DNA from: Bradyrhizobium diazoefficiens USDA 110
GTDB lineage: Bacteria > Pseudomonadota > Alphaproteobacteria > Rhizobiales > Xanthobacteraceae
DNA: 64,000 nucleotides
Assembly (NCBI RefSeq): GCF_000011365.1
Contig: NC_004463.1
Coordinates: 2,094,001-2,158,000 of the forward strand
Reading direction: 5' to 3'
Shown here: in pieces, positions 18,766-28,803 of the stretch
How positions within the stretch are numbered: the first letter of the stretch is position 1
Layout of the letters: every line of letters begins with the position of its first letter
The notes under the pieces: generated by a model
The model's input: the letters and a program-made list of their open reading frames with translations, nothing else
Told to the model about the DNA's origin: nothing
Databases searched by the model: none
Made by a program: the position numbers and the translations under genes

Positions 18766-19191
18766 TCAGCGAGCGCGAGTTTGCCCCGCCTTGATCGGCC
18801 GTCTTTGATTGGCCTCTAATACGGTATCGACGATGTCCTCCCAGTCGGGGCAAATTGCGACCAACTGATCCAGCACAGTGGGATCGCGCTCGATCTGGCC
18901 GAGCGCCTGAGCGCGCCATTGGTCGTTGAAGCTGATGCTCATCAACCCCAAACATTCGACGACCGAACTGTCAGGCGGCAAGTGTTCCAAGATTGCCGTC
19001 ACTATGCCGGTCCATTGTTGAAGTAGACGCCGATACTCAGCGGCGGGTCCGCTCTCCAACTTCTCTTGAAGGAGATCAATCAGCAAGAGGAAGCGAATCC
19101 GCCAAGGTTGGGGCCTGAGGTCCCCGACGTAAGCGTCCATGACTTCGCGGATGTCGGCTGGCAAGTGCTCGGACAAGGTCATAAAGCTCAC
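18766..19191 (-). CDS. Hypothetical protein, 141 aa
   Basis: The ATG at 19191 starts MSFMTLSEHLPADIREVMDA. The product is helical and slightly acidic, with a repeated pattern of Leu-rich helices (RFLLLIDLLQEKLES, IVTAILEHLPPDSSVVECLG) but no motif I recognise. No signal or membrane segment. It stands alone and converges on DUF736. Reads as a real gene by length and composition. Confidence 0.5.
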   Translation of the reverse strand: MSFMTLSEHLPADIREVMDAYVGDLRPQPWRIRFLLLIDLLQEKLESGPAAEYRRLLQQWTGIVTAILEHLPPDSSVVECLGLMSISFNDQWRAQALGQIERDPTVLDQLVAICPDWEDIVDTVLEANQRRPIKAGQTRAR

Positions 19192-19278
19192 TCCATCTCA
19201 CTCAGCACGCCCTTCCGTCCCTGGACAGGTATGCGTCTCTGAAGACAGACCAGATTTACATAAGTCGCCTATCAACTA

Positions 19279-20111
19279 GGGTCTGTACCTAAATAGCGCC
19301 ACGTGATTCTCTTGCCTACGTGTTGATTCGGGGGCGAGAGAATGCGCGCTGGTTTGTTTTGGCTGAACGACAGGCAATGGGCGCGTATCGAACCGCATCT
19401 GCCGAGGGGACTGACGGGGCCGGATCGGGACGACGACCGACGCATCGTCAGCGGCATCATTCACATGCTGCAATCGGGTGCACGATGGCGTGATTGTCCA
19501 CGTGAATACGGCCCTTACACGACGATCTACAATCGCTTCAATCGCTGGGCCAAGCGAGGACGATGGTGCGCAATCTTCGAAGCGCTGGCCAAGCCTGGCG
19601 AAGACGGCGTCGTACTGTCGCTCGACTCGACCTCGATTAAAGCTCACCGGTGTGCCTCCGGCGGAAAAGGGGGGAGCACAATCAAGCAATCGGCCGCTCG
19701 CGCGGAGGCCGCACGACAAAAATCCATGCGCTGAGCGATCCGCTCTGCCGGCCGGTCGTCCTGCATCTGACTCCAGGCCAGGATGCCGATATCGCTGCGG
19801 CTCCCGATGTCCTGGCGCTCGCGCCACCCATGAGCGTGCTCCTCGCCGACAAAGGGTATGATGGCGACAAGCTTCGCGGCGAAATCATTCGTCGTGGCGC
19901 CAAGCCCGTAATCCCCAATAAATCTAACCGTGTCGCATCCATCGCTTCAACAAACGCGCCTACAAAGGACGAAATGTCATCGAACGCTGCTTTGGCAGGC
20001 TCAAGGACTTCCGGCGCATCGCCACGCGATATGACAAGCTCGCCCGTAATTTTTTGGCCGCTGTTCATCTCGCCGCTCTCGTCGCATATTGGCTCAATTG
20101 AGTCTGGACCC
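19279..20111 (+). mobile_element. IS5-family (IS427-type) element, 833 bp, flanked by TA
   Basis: Imperfect terminal repeats (GGGTCTGTACCTAA at the left, GGGTCCAGACTCAA as the complement of the right end) lie just inside TA dinucleotides at 19277-19278 and 20112-20113, the target usual for IS427-type elements. The internal gene spans 19342-20101. Confidence 0.8.
19342..20101 (+). pseudogene. IS427-type DDE transposase, two frames plus a lesion
   Basis: The first frame begins MRAGLFWLNDRQWARIEPHL and carries the first catalytic Asp (LSLDSTSIKAH). The second carries the second Asp (LLADKGYDGD). The change of frame lies around GGAAAAGGGGGG (19667-19678), the kind of slippery site these elements use for programmed frameshifting. 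A further one-base shift near 19935 separates the C-terminal Glu part (GRNVIERCFGRLKDF ... VAYWLN), so this copy is probably inactive. Confidence 0.75.
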
Positions 20112-20113
20112 TA

Positions 20114-21284
20114 GTGCAATCGTGCGTTCCACCAACTACCGATATCACTGCCAAGGACTCGATTGTCTGGTTCGGACCAATGTCCACAACCGGACGCATG
20201 TACCATGAACAAACCCGCTTGAGGATCTCCATCTTCGAGCGGCACGCAGCTTGCTTCGTTTGCGCAGGCGCTCGTTATTGGACAGGAAGGGGCAGCGGAG
20301 TGCATGATGCGATCTGGAGTTCGTCTTTGGGAAGCCACAACCATTGCGCTTCTAGCCCGCGGCAGGCCGGCCCGGCCGACTTTGGGCCAGCAGTGAAGCT
20401 GTGTCTGATCCTCTGGCACCAATCCGCAAACGGCGGAGCAGAACACAACATTGGCCTCTGGCCCCGACGGTTGCGTTATTCGCGGCTTCGGCCTGAGCCT
20501 TCCCATTCTGCACATCAACGGTTTCACCCGCTCGCGCTTCACCGCATGGCTCCCGGCCCGCATAATGGCCGTCATGCGCCGGGGGGGCGTGAAACGGCCG
20601 ATTAGCAAGCAGCTGGCATATTCGCCGCAACAACAACAGATCAGCATCCTTCGGAGTAGGTCGCAGCTGACAGATATCGGAACGACCCACGCGAACCAAG
20701 TGGCATGGTCGGCGGACCGACAGTTCGTCAAAGCTTTGGCCAATGAGCGCGGACTGCTCGTGTTCCTGATCCCTTTGCTGAAAAAGCTGCCGCCCAAGAT
20801 CGCCTATCGGAGACGCGGAGTTTCTCCGCGATCGGCATTTCGCGCTCCGCCCATCGCGCTGCTGCTGCTCCTGGGCTCTCGCAGCTTGCTCCAGTAGCTG
20901 TGCTTCCAGGCATAGTTCGGTTCGGATGAACCTGATAACCCGTCAGATCAGCCATCACATGCTTCCGCAAACCTTCCAGCGCGACGCCTTCAGCACGAAT
21001 TCCCTGGGCCGAAGCGAGGCCGACTTGAAGAGATTTCAGCGTAGCGGTTCGCGTCGATTGCCGAGGGTTTCTGCGCAACCGCAAGAGGGCTGGAGCCAGT
21101 GCCACGGCTCGATGCCGAGAATTTAAGGTAACGTGTTCACCATTTTCCTGCTCGCTGTTGTGGCTAGTTGTATCAGGACGTCAAGTAAGTGTGAGTTCAT
21201 GCAACTGGAGACTTCGGTCTGGCCGCCAGTCTGCGTTGGCCGCTTCATCAGATTGTTGGCCTTGCTGACCCGACGGAAAGGTTA
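20114..21284. other. 1.2-kb region with no recognised gene
   Basis: Long frames are open on both strands (20111-20797 and 20728-21105 minus, 20451-20897 plus) but none shows a known domain, a good ribosome site or a consistent codon pattern. A decayed gene is likely. The last 40 bases hold the ribosome site (GGAAAGG) of lptD. Confidence 0.35.
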
Positions 21285-23738
21285 GTGGCTGTGGCTGCGC
21301 ATCGTCACAAACTGACTGCGGTTGCGCCAGGGCACGATCCGTGGCTCTTCACGTCGCTAGTCTGCGACTGCTTGCTTGCCATAGCCGTTGTCATCGCGAC
21401 TGGTTTCGGCCCCGTCGTAAAGGCATCGGCGCAGAACGTCTCCTACAATACGCAGCCGCCGCGTCCGAAGCCGCCGAAGGCCGCCAACGACAACCAGATG
21501 CTGGTTCAGGCGACCGAGGTCGTCTACGACTACAATAATTCGCGGATCTCGGCGGTCGGTAACGTCCAGCTGTTCTACAACGGCACCAGCGTCGAGGCTA
21601 ACAAGGTCGCCTACGACCAGAAGACCAAGCGGCTCCATGCCGAAGGCAACATCCGCATGACGGATGCCGAGGGCAAGATCACCTATGCCGAGACGATCGA
21701 TCTGTCCGACGACTATCGCGACGGATTCGTCGGTTCGCTCCGGGTCGATACCGCCGACCGGACACGGATGGCCGCAACGCGCGCCGACCGTTCCAGCGGC
21801 AACTACACCGTGTTCGAGAACGGCGTCTACACGGCCTGCGCTCCGTGCAAGGACGATCCGAAGAAGCCACCGCTCTGGCAGGTCAAGGGTGCCCGCATCA
21901 TCCACGACCAGCAGGAGAAGATGCTGTACTTCGAGACGGCGCAGCTCGAGTTCTTCGGCGTGCCGCTCGCTTACATGCCCTACTTCTCGACGCCCGACCC
22001 GACCGTGAAGCGCAAGTCCGGCTTCCTGATGCCGGGCTTCACCTCGAACACGGGCTACGGCTACGGCGTGGAGGTCCCGTTCTACTGGGCGATCGCGCCC
22101 GATATGGACGTGACCTTCAACCCGCGCATCACCTCCAGGCAGGGCGTGCTGTTCCAGGCGGAGTTCCGCCAGCGCCTGATGGGCGGCGCCTACCAGATCC
22201 GTGCTTACGGCATCGACCAGCTCGATCGCGGCGCCTTCGCCGGGCAGCCCGGCGACCGCCAGTGGCGCGGCGCCGTCGAGACCAAGGGTCAGTTCGCGCT
22301 GAACGACAAATGGGTCTGGGGTTGGGACGGCGTCGTGATGTCCGACTACTATTTCTTCTCGGACTACCGCCTGTCGCAGTACCGTGACCCGCTCGGTTCG
22401 TTCCTGAACCTGCCGACCGACGCGGTCTCGCAGCTCTATCTGACCGGCGCCGGCAATCGCAGCTTCTTCGACGCACGCACGATGTACTGGCGGAGCTTCT
22501 CGGGCAACCAGGACAAGGTCCCGATCGTCTACCCCGTGATCGACTACTCGAACGTGCTCAACTATCCGGTGTTCGGCGGCGAGTTCAGCTACAAGACCAA
22601 CTCCGTCAACCTGTCGCGTGACAGCGCCGTGTTCGATCCGATCACCACGCTCGCCAACACCAACAGCCTGTGCACGACGGCGTCGGCCGATCCGCTCGCG
22701 CGCACGCCATCGCAGTGCCTGCTGCGCGGCTTCCCCGGCACCTATACCCGCCTGTCGGCGGAAGCGCAGTGGCGCAAATCCTTCACCGACCCGCTCGGCC
22801 AGATCTGGACGCCGTTCGCCGGCCTGCGCGCCGATGCAATCAACTCCTCGGTCTCGAACCAGCCGGGCGTGTCGAACTACCTACCGGTCGGCGACACCCA
22901 GGCATTCCGCCTGATGCCGACGGTCGGCCTCGAATACCGCTATCCCTTCATCAACGTTCAGCCCTGGGGCTCGACCACCGTCGAGCCGATCGCGCAGATC
23001 ATCATCCGCCCGAACGAGACTTATGCCGGCAAGTTTCCCAACGAGGATGCGCAGAGTTTTGTATTCGAAACGTCGAACCTGTTCAGCGTCGACAAGTTCT
23101 CCGGTTACGACCGCGTCGAGGGCGGCGGCCGCGCCAATGTCGGCGTGCAGGCCACCACGCAGTTCGACAAGGGCGGCGCGGCCAAGGTGCTGTTCGGCCA
23201 GTCCTACCAGCTGTTCGGCATGAACTCCTACGCGGTCCGGGACTCCATCAACACGGGCCTCGATTCCGGTCTCGACAAGCCCCGCTCCGACTACGTGGCG
23301 AGTATCGACTACTCGCCCAACCGCACCTACACCTTCAGCGTCCGCTCCCGCATGGACGAGCAGACCTGGAACGTCCAGCGTTTCGAGGCCGAAGGCCGCG
23401 CCAACTTCGATCGCTGGTCGATCAGCGTGATGTACGGCAACTACGCGGCACAGCCGGAGCTCGGCTATCTGACCCGCCGCGAAGGCATCCTCACCACCGG
23501 CTCGCTGAAGGTCGCGACCAACTGGGTGGTCACGGGCTCGGCGCGCTGGGACCTCGAGGCCAACGAGATCAACCAGTATGTGGTCGGTGCCGGCTATGTC
23601 GACGATTGCTTGGTGCTGGGATTGAACTATCTGAAATCCTACAATTATACGGTAGGCGGCGTGCCCCCCGTCTTGAATGAGACCTACATGCTAAGTATAG
23701 GTCTACGAACATTCGGGACGATCGCAATCGGCTTCTGA
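21285..23738 (+). CDS. lptD: LPS-assembly outer-membrane protein LptD, 817 aa
   Basis: The GTG start at 21285 follows GGAAAGG. After a signal-like segment (about residues 20-45) comes the periplasmic OstA/LptA-like beta-jellyroll (VVYDYNNSRISAVGNVQLFY, YDQKTKRLHAEGNIRM). Then comes the conserved CAPC-containing segment, followed by the LptD barrel with PYFSTPDPTVKRKSGFLMP and FNPRITSRQG, ending in LRTFGTIAIGF. LptD with LptE inserts LPS into the outer leaflet. Chromosomal lptD normally lies next to surA and pdxA. Here it stands alone among mobile elements, so it is probably a second copy (inference). Intact, with codon use like a housekeeping gene. Confidence 0.93.
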   Translation: MAVAAHRHKLTAVAPGHDPWLFTSLVCDCLLAIAVVIATGFGPVVKASAQNVSYNTQPPRPKPPKAANDNQMLVQATEVVYDYNNSRISAVGNVQLFYNGTSVEANKVAYDQKTKRLHAEGNIRMTDAEGKITYAETIDLSDDYRDGFVGSLRVDTADRTRMAATRADRSSGNYTVFENGVYTACAPCKDDPKKPPLWQVKGARIIHDQQEKMLYFETAQLEFFGVPLAYMPYFSTPDPTVKRKSGFLMPGFTSNTGYGYGVEVPFYWAIAPDMDVTFNPRITSRQGVLFQAEFRQRLMGGAYQIRAYGIDQLDRGAFAGQPGDRQWRGAVETKGQFALNDKWVWGWDGVVMSDYYFFSDYRLSQYRDPLGSFLNLPTDAVSQLYLTGAGNRSFFDARTMYWRSFSGNQDKVPIVYPVIDYSNVLNYPVFGGEFSYKTNSVNLSRDSAVFDPITTLANTNSLCTTASADPLARTPSQCLLRGFPGTYTRLSAEAQWRKSFTDPLGQIWTPFAGLRADAINSSVSNQPGVSNYLPVGDTQAFRLMPTVGLEYRYPFINVQPWGSTTVEPIAQIIIRPNETYAGKFPNEDAQSFVFETSNLFSVDKFSGYDRVEGGGRANVGVQATTQFDKGGAAKVLFGQSYQLFGMNSYAVRDSINTGLDSGLDKPRSDYVASIDYSPNRTYTFSVRSRMDEQTWNVQRFEAEGRANFDRWSISVMYGNYAAQPELGYLTRREGILTTGSLKVATNWVVTGSARWDLEANEINQYVVGAGYVDDCLVLGLNYLKSYNYTVGGVPPVLNETYMLSIGLRTFGTIAIGF

Positions 23739-23879
23739 GGCACGGATAGCGGCGCATGCGGGTCACGTCGGGGGACGTCACCACCACGACCGAGGCGCGC
23801 AATAGCGGGCAGGCGGTCACGGCTGTGCTGGGAAAGCTCGAGTTCGACGAACGCGCAGAACTGTTCCACTTCAGCCATG

Positions 23880-23956
23880 TCGGTTTTGGGCGCGCGAGAT
23901 CGCGGCTTTGGGTCATGACGTCAAACTGCTGCTACCTCAATATGTGAAGCCATTCG
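23880..23956 (+). pseudogene. IS110 transposase fragment, 5' exon of the intron
   Basis: The bases before the intron encode AREIAALGHDVKLLLPQYVKPF, the conserved N-terminal region of IS110-family transposases. Joined to 29646 onward the frame continues V-K-R-G-K-T-D-A-A-D-A-E-A-I, which restores the family motif without a gap and fixes the intron boundaries. Only this short segment of the IS110 gene remains; the region 23739-23880 shows nothing else. Confidence 0.7.
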
Positions 23957-24631
23957 GTCCGCCCCGACGGCGCGTATTACCAGTGGAGGAAGGATCCACC
24001 CAGAGAGTTGTCGATTGATCTGGTAGCTGACGAGCGGTTTGGACGAGCAATCGGACGGATCGAAGCCTCGTGACAAAGGTCGCTTTAGGCGGCCGAGCAA
24101 TCCAGCGGGCCGTAACGTGAGTGAAGCCTGAGCACGCCTCGAAAGTTACGATGTGAATGCCGACCCGATCGTATGGCGGGGAAGGCCGTGCGGACAGGGA
24201 AGCAATCGACGCACGCACCTGTCTGGTTCACCGGGGTAATGGGCACGGCACGTTGGAAAGGTAGTACGGGTAATCGGGGGAGACCCGTCTTGGTCGAAGG
24301 TCGCGCCTTCAGCATTGAGTAGTCGATGGACCGGACGGGAGTCGGACAGGGTCAAAGGTACCGATGAAACCGGGTAATTCCGGCGGAGGAAAGGACCCTG
24401 ACTTCAGGTGCGCTTTTGAAGATGGCGAGGGAAAGGGTAGATTGGCGATGAGCCTTGAAACGCCCGATAAGATCAGGAGCCTTCAGAGAAAGAAAGCTTT
24501 ATTGTAAGGCGAAGGCGGAGCCTGCCTTCCGCTTCTACGTGCTGTACGACAAGATCTGCCGCGAGGACATTCTGAGCCATGCCTACAAGCTGGCCCGCGC
24601 CAACGCGGGTGCGCCGGGAGTGGACGGAATA

Positions 24632-26155
24632 GTCGTCCGTTAAGAAGCCGGATTGATCGAGGCTGGCCGGGCGAGCGTGCGCCATAGCTGGGCCAGGAAC
24701 AGGCACAAGAGATATCTCAGCCAGGCGAGGATGCGGCGGAAGTTGTGTCCGACGGCTGAGAGGACGACGTTGGCGGCATCGCCGGCGCGGCCTTTGAGGT
24801 AGCAGCGCCCGAGGTGGCCTTCCGCCTTCAGGTGTCCGATGATGGGCTCGATGGCGGAGCGGCGGCGCAGCTCGCGCTTGATGACACCGAAAACGCCGCG
24901 CTTCTGGCCGGAGATGAAGACGCGACGGGGATTTTGTGCGTCGTGGCCGCGGTATCCCTTGTCGACATAGGCCCGCTCGATCGGACAGCCGGTGAGTGTC
25001 TCGGTGCGGTCAATGACGTCCCGCAAGGTGTGACCGTCGTAGGGGTTGTCGGGCAGTGCGCTGGCGTGCAGCACGAACAGGCCACCGGGAGCCCGGCGGT
25101 TGTTGGTGACGATGGAGGCCTTCACGCCGAACTCGTAAGGCGCGCTGGCCTTGCCCTTGCCGATGCACTCCACTTCCGGGGCATGGAAGGAATAGAGCTT
25201 CCAGCCGCGCTGGCGCTGCTGCTGCGAGCGGATCTGCGTGGCCCGGCCGAGCGGGAGGGCGAACGCCTGCTCCAGTGCTGGCTGGCCTTCGATCTTGCGG
25301 CGGATGTCGCGGATGATCCGGCCCAGCCGGCTACGCAGGATACGCAACTGCCGCTGATGCCGCCTGAACTGTTTGGCATGGGCGTAGCGGCCGGCCATCA
25401 TCGCGGCGGCCTTGGCGATGCGAGCATAGGATTGCCGCAGCCTGACGCCGTGCCTGATCGCCAGGCGGTTGAGCCCCTTGATGGCCGCATGCAGCAGCTT
25501 GGCATCGGTCGGAAAGGTGATGGCCTTCGGCTGCACCGTGGTGTCGACCGTAACCCGCTTGAGGTCCTGGCTGCGTAATGCACCGGCCTCGTGCGCTACC
25601 CGCAAGCTCTCGGCCAGCAGCAACTCCAGCTTGTCGCCAAGCCGCTTGCGCCAATGGCTCAGGTCCGAGCGCTCGTGCGGGAACGTGTGCTGAAAGAACT
25701 CTTCCCCGGTGAAGAACTGGAAGTATGGGTCATGGACCCAGCGCTCGCACACCTCCTCATCGGACAGCCCGTAAATGTGCTTGAGCAACAGCAGACCGAT
25801 CATGAAGCGCGTCTCGATCCCGGGCCTGCCGTTCTCGCTGTAGAGCGGCGCGATCTCGCCGTCGATCCAGTCCCAATCGACCTTGCCGGCGAGCAGAACC
25901 AGCTCGTGCTTCATATTGATGATCTGGTCGAGCCGAGCCCGGAACAGATCGTTCGATCCCGTCGTCTTGTGCTTCTTCGGCCGCATCGTTCCCTCCGATG
26001 CAGACAAGGAATCATGCTTCCCGCTTCGAGGGAATCCACGAAAACCAAATCGCAAGGTTCTGACGCCCAAAGCATCAAAACCTTGCAATCTGGAAATGCC
26101 CCTTAGCCCAAATCGAGATTCCCGATCAGTGGCTTAGTCCTTCTTCACGGACGAC
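24632..26155 (-). mobile_element. IS5/IS1182-like insertion sequence, copy 1, 1,524 bp
   Basis: Terminal inverted repeats GTCGTCCGTTAAGAAG (left) and GTCGTCCGTGAAGAAG (complement of the right end) match at 15 of 16 positions. GGAATA is duplicated on both sides (24626-24631 and 26156-26161). It interrupts the intron reverse transcriptase. A decayed second copy lies at 37756-39262, also with a 6-bp duplication. Confidence 0.88.
24640..25986 (-). CDS. IS5/IS1182-like transposase, 448 aa
   Basis: I take the ATG at 25986 ([20 protein letters not shown]), which matches the start of the related copy, in place of a longer in-frame start. An N-terminal DUF772-type domain ([40 protein letters not shown]) is followed by a DDE core: Asp in [10 protein letters not shown], Asp in [11 protein letters not shown] and Glu in [15 protein letters not shown]. 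The frame is intact and the copy may be active. It occupies nearly the whole element. Confidence 0.9.
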   Translation of the reverse strand: MRPKKHKTTGSNDLFRARLDQIINMKHELVLLAGKVDWDWIDGEIAPLYSENGRPGIETRFMIGLLLLKHIYGLSDEEVCERWVHDPYFQFFTGEEFFQHTFPHERSDLSHWRKRLGDKLELLLAESLRVAHEAGALRSQDLKRVTVDTTVQPKAITFPTDAKLLHAAIKGLNRLAIRHGVRLRQSYARIAKAAAMMAGRYAHAKQFRRHQRQLRILRSRLGRIIRDIRRKIEGQPALEQAFALPLGRATQIRSQQQRQRGWKLYSFHAPEVECIGKGKASAPYEFGVKASIVTNNRRAPGGLFVLHASALPDNPYDGHTLRDVIDRTETLTGCPIERAYVDKGYRGHDAQNPRRVFISGQKRGVFGVIKRELRRRSAIEPIIGHLKAEGHLGRCYLKGRAGDAANVVLSAVGHNFRRILAWLRYLLCLFLAQLWRTLARPASINPAS

Positions 26156-26575
26156 GGAATAACTTTCGAACAGATCGACGCGTCGGGACTCGAAGCATGG
26201 TTGGCTGGCCTGCGCGATGAACTCGTCACGAAGACCTATCGGCCCGATCCGGTGCGGCGGGTGATGATCCCGAAGCCCGGCGGCGGCGAACGTCCGCTCG
26301 GTATCCCAACAATCCGGGACCGGGTCGTCCAAGCTGCTGCAAAGATCGTGCTGGAACCGATCTTCGAGGCGGATTTTGAGGACGGAGCTTATGGATATCG
26401 CCCGCGCCGCAACGCGGTCGATGCCGTCAAGGAAGTGCACCGGCTTATGTGCCGGGGCTACACAGATGTTGTTGACGCCGATTTGTCGAAATACTTCGAC
26501 ACGATACCGCACTCGGACCTCCTCAAATCGGTGGCCCGACGCATCGTCGACCGGAATGTGCTGCGGCTGATTAAG

Positions 26576-28333
26576 TTATGGCTGCGAGTACCGGTCGAGG
26601 AGCGGGATAGCAACGGGAAACGGCGCATGAGCGGCGGTAAGAGCAACAAGTGTGGCACGCCACAGGGGGGTGTCATGGTTCCCTGAACGCAAAAGATAAC
26701 TTTGCGGTGGGGGAGCGGTCACGGAGCTATTGGCGGCGCCGGGCGCCTTTCCACCGGGAGGGGTGGGTGGGAGGGGGATGGAGTGGCGGATGACGATCTT
26801 GTCGTCGCCAACGAGGACTTCCTTCACGAGAAGGCGCAGCACGCGTTGGCGTTCGATTATATCGAGCGCGCCGACGGACGAGCGGAGGCGCTCGAGGAAG
26901 CTAGTCACGGATTCAGCGAGACGCAGACAAACCTCCTGCTCCTGCGATTGGTCTTCGATCGCCTGCAGCGCCGACAAGCAAGCCTGTTCGCGGCTACGCA
27001 AATCGGGCATGCGACTGCGCAGCTCTTCAAGTGAGAGAAGGCTCTCTTGATAGGCCGTGAGGAGACGCTCGATGCTTTTCCGGGAGCGCGCAAGATCGCG
27101 GCGAAGCGTTTCCTCCCGGCGCTGTGTGGGATCGGAGTTGCGCGCCGCCTTGAGCCGGCGCTCAAGTTCGTCTTCGATGAGCTGTCGGTCTTCAAGTAAA
27201 CGCGCGATCTCTTTCCATACCACCTCGTCCAGCAAATCCTGGCGCGTCGGGCGACTGTCGCAGACCGGCCCGCCGAGCCGGCGCCAGCCATCCGAGCCCA
27301 AGCAGCGGTAGTAATGGATGGTTCGAGCGCTCGACCTGGTCGAGGTGCGATAGAGCCCATAGCCGCATTTGGCGCAGCTCAACAATCCTTGCAGGGCGCT
27401 CGGCGTGATCGTGCGTCGCGGGGCATGCTTCTTGTTGGCTTCCAAAAGCTCGTTCGCCAATGCGAAGGTCTCTTCGCTGATGATGGTCGGCACAGGGATT
27501 TCGATCCACTCTGTGCGAGGAAGCTCATGATTTGCGCTATTGCGAGGAGCGACGCCGCCGCGCAATCGCAACGGCCGCGTCACACGCATGCGCGGCGCGA
27601 TCCGCGTCTTGCCAAAGCAGGCCGTTCCTTTATACGCGGGATTGCGCAGCATCGCCCAGACCGTCGAGCGCTCCCAGCGGCCTGTTTCTTTGGCTGTCGG
27701 AATCTGGCGCTCATTGAGCAGGCGCGTGATGGCGCCGATGCTGTGGCTTTTTGCGGTGTAAAGCTCGTAGACCCAGCGCACGATACCGGCCTGTCGCTCG
27801 TCGATCTCATAATAGGCGGCAGAGTGATCGGTCTTGCGCTTGTAGCGATAGCCAAACGGAGCGCCGGAAAGCACGCTCACTTGGCCTTGAAGGGCGCGAT
27901 GGCGCTTCCCTCGCCGCGACCGTTCCAGGATTTGCGCGCGTTCATATTCGGCGATCATGCCCTGAAACTGCAGCAGCAGCTCGTCTTCCGGCGTCGCTGC
28001 CCGTCTCGAGCGAATGAACAAGACTTCGACGCCGGCGCGCGCGAACTCTTCGATAAGAAGGATTTGATGCGCATAGCGCCGGCTCAGCCGATCGGGAGCG
28101 TAGACGAGCACGGCTTGGATCCGCCCTTCTGCGGCGAGGTCGCGCAGTCGTTCAAGTCCGGGGCGCAACAAGCTCGCGCCGCTATAGCCGTCGTCTTCGA
28201 TCACCCATTCCGCCGGCACGTCGCAGTTCTGCTCGCGCGCGAAAGCGATCAGCGCGCTCGTCTGACTGGCGATCGTGTTCTCCTCCTTCTGTTTGTCCGA
28301 CGACACTCTGGCGTAAATCGCGGCGGTCTTCAT
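26576..28333 (-). CDS. Large serine recombinase, 585 aa
   Basis: The N-terminal resolvase domain starts MKTAAIYARVSSDKQKEENT with the catalytic Ser in ARVSSDKQ, plus DRLSRR and EYERAQILERSRRGK. A recombinase domain (APFGYRYKR, MLRNPAYKGTACFG), a zinc ribbon (LLSCAKCGYGLYRTS and a later Cys) and a coiled-coil C-terminus follow. It should catalyse insertion and excision of its own element (26677-28910). About the last 34 codons lie outside the element's left end, in intron sequence, so the native C-terminus depends on the target. Two small genes precede it in the same direction. Confidence 0.9.
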   Translation of the reverse strand: MKTAAIYARVSSDKQKEENTIASQTSALIAFAREQNCDVPAEWVIEDDGYSGASLLRPGLERLRDLAAEGRIQAVLVYAPDRLSRRYAHQILLIEEFARAGVEVLFIRSRRAATPEDELLLQFQGMIAEYERAQILERSRRGKRHRALQGQVSVLSGAPFGYRYKRKTDHSAAYYEIDERQAGIVRWVYELYTAKSHSIGAITRLLNERQIPTAKETGRWERSTVWAMLRNPAYKGTACFGKTRIAPRMRVTRPLRLRGGVAPRNSANHELPRTEWIEIPVPTIISEETFALANELLEANKKHAPRRTITPSALQGLLSCAKCGYGLYRTSTRSSARTIHYYRCLGSDGWRRLGGPVCDSRPTRQDLLDEVVWKEIARLLEDRQLIEDELERRLKAARNSDPTQRREETLRRDLARSRKSIERLLTAYQESLLSLEELRSRMPDLRSREQACLSALQAIEDQSQEQEVCLRLAESVTSFLERLRSSVGALDIIERQRVLRLLVKEVLVGDDKIVIRHSIPLPPTPPGGKAPGAANSSVTAPPPQSYLLRSGNHDTPLWRATLVALTAAHAPFPVAIPLLDRYSQP

Positions 28334-28481
28334 CTTCGCCTCCCGTCACATCGGCGCCAGCGCGCGCGAAGCGCACCTGATCTGGAACGAGAATTTCGTA
28401 AACCTGTTCAAGTTTGACGGCGACGAGGCGATCGAACGCAAATTCGAGTCGAACGTCGCGTTTTTTTCGCCGCTCAGCCAT
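28182..28481 (-). CDS. Small ORF overlapping the recombinase start
   Basis: The ATG at 28481 overlaps the stop of the upstream gene and gives MAERRKKRDVRLEFAFDRLV then AVKLEQVYEILVPD. The first 50 residues look like real protein. The last half overlaps the recombinase gene in another frame and is Arg/Asp-rich, so the true product may be shorter in function or may serve translational coupling. Family not recognised. Confidence 0.4.
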   Translation of the reverse strand: MAERRKKRDVRLEFAFDRLVAVKLEQVYEILVPDQVRFARAGADVTGGEDEDRRDLRQSVVGQTEGGEHDRQSDERADRFRARAELRRAGGMGDRRRRL

Positions 28482-28803
28482 CTTCGCGGACAGACGCGAG
28501 ATAAGCGGCCACCGCTCGGCGCATCACCTCGCTTGCCGAAAGCCTGGAAGCCGTCGCATGCGTCTGGAGTTTTTGGGCAAGATCGGCCGGCATCTTCAGG
28601 GAGAGCGTCACTGATGGCTGCGGCGCGGGAAGGAGCCGCTCCCTGCTTTTGGCCACTTCGAGATAGCGATAGGCCTGCCGCAGCGACAAGCCGCTTTCGC
28701 GCGACAGCACCAAGGCCGCCTCCGCCATGCCGATTTTCTTCGCGAGCAAGCGTCGCGCCGCCCTCAGCCGCTCGGCTTTCTGCGCTTGCGTCGATCGAAT
28801 CAT
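28474..28803 (-). CDS. Small DNA-binding protein of the recombinase element, 109 aa
   Basis: Starts MIRSTQAQKAERLRAARRLL. Residues about 20-55 resemble a helix-turn-helix (EAALVLSRESGLSLRQAYRY). The C-terminal part (SVTLSLKMPADLAQKLQTHA then SASEVMRRAVAAYL) resembles a ribbon-helix-helix. The first gene of the element, it probably acts as repressor or directionality factor for the recombinase (inference). Confidence 0.6.
   Translation of the reverse strand: MIRSTQAQKAERLRAARRLLAKKIGMAEAALVLSRESGLSLRQAYRYLEVAKSRERLLPAPQPSVTLSLKMPADLAQKLQTHATASRLSASEVMRRAVAAYLASVREDG

Noticed and set aside
22670..23680. 336-codon plus-strand frame inside lptD
   Set aside because: Out-of-frame shadow of lptD with Arg-rich composition; the lptD frame is conserved throughout.
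24814..25578. 254-codon plus-strand frame across the transposase
   Set aside because: Antisense to an intact transposase with DDE residues.
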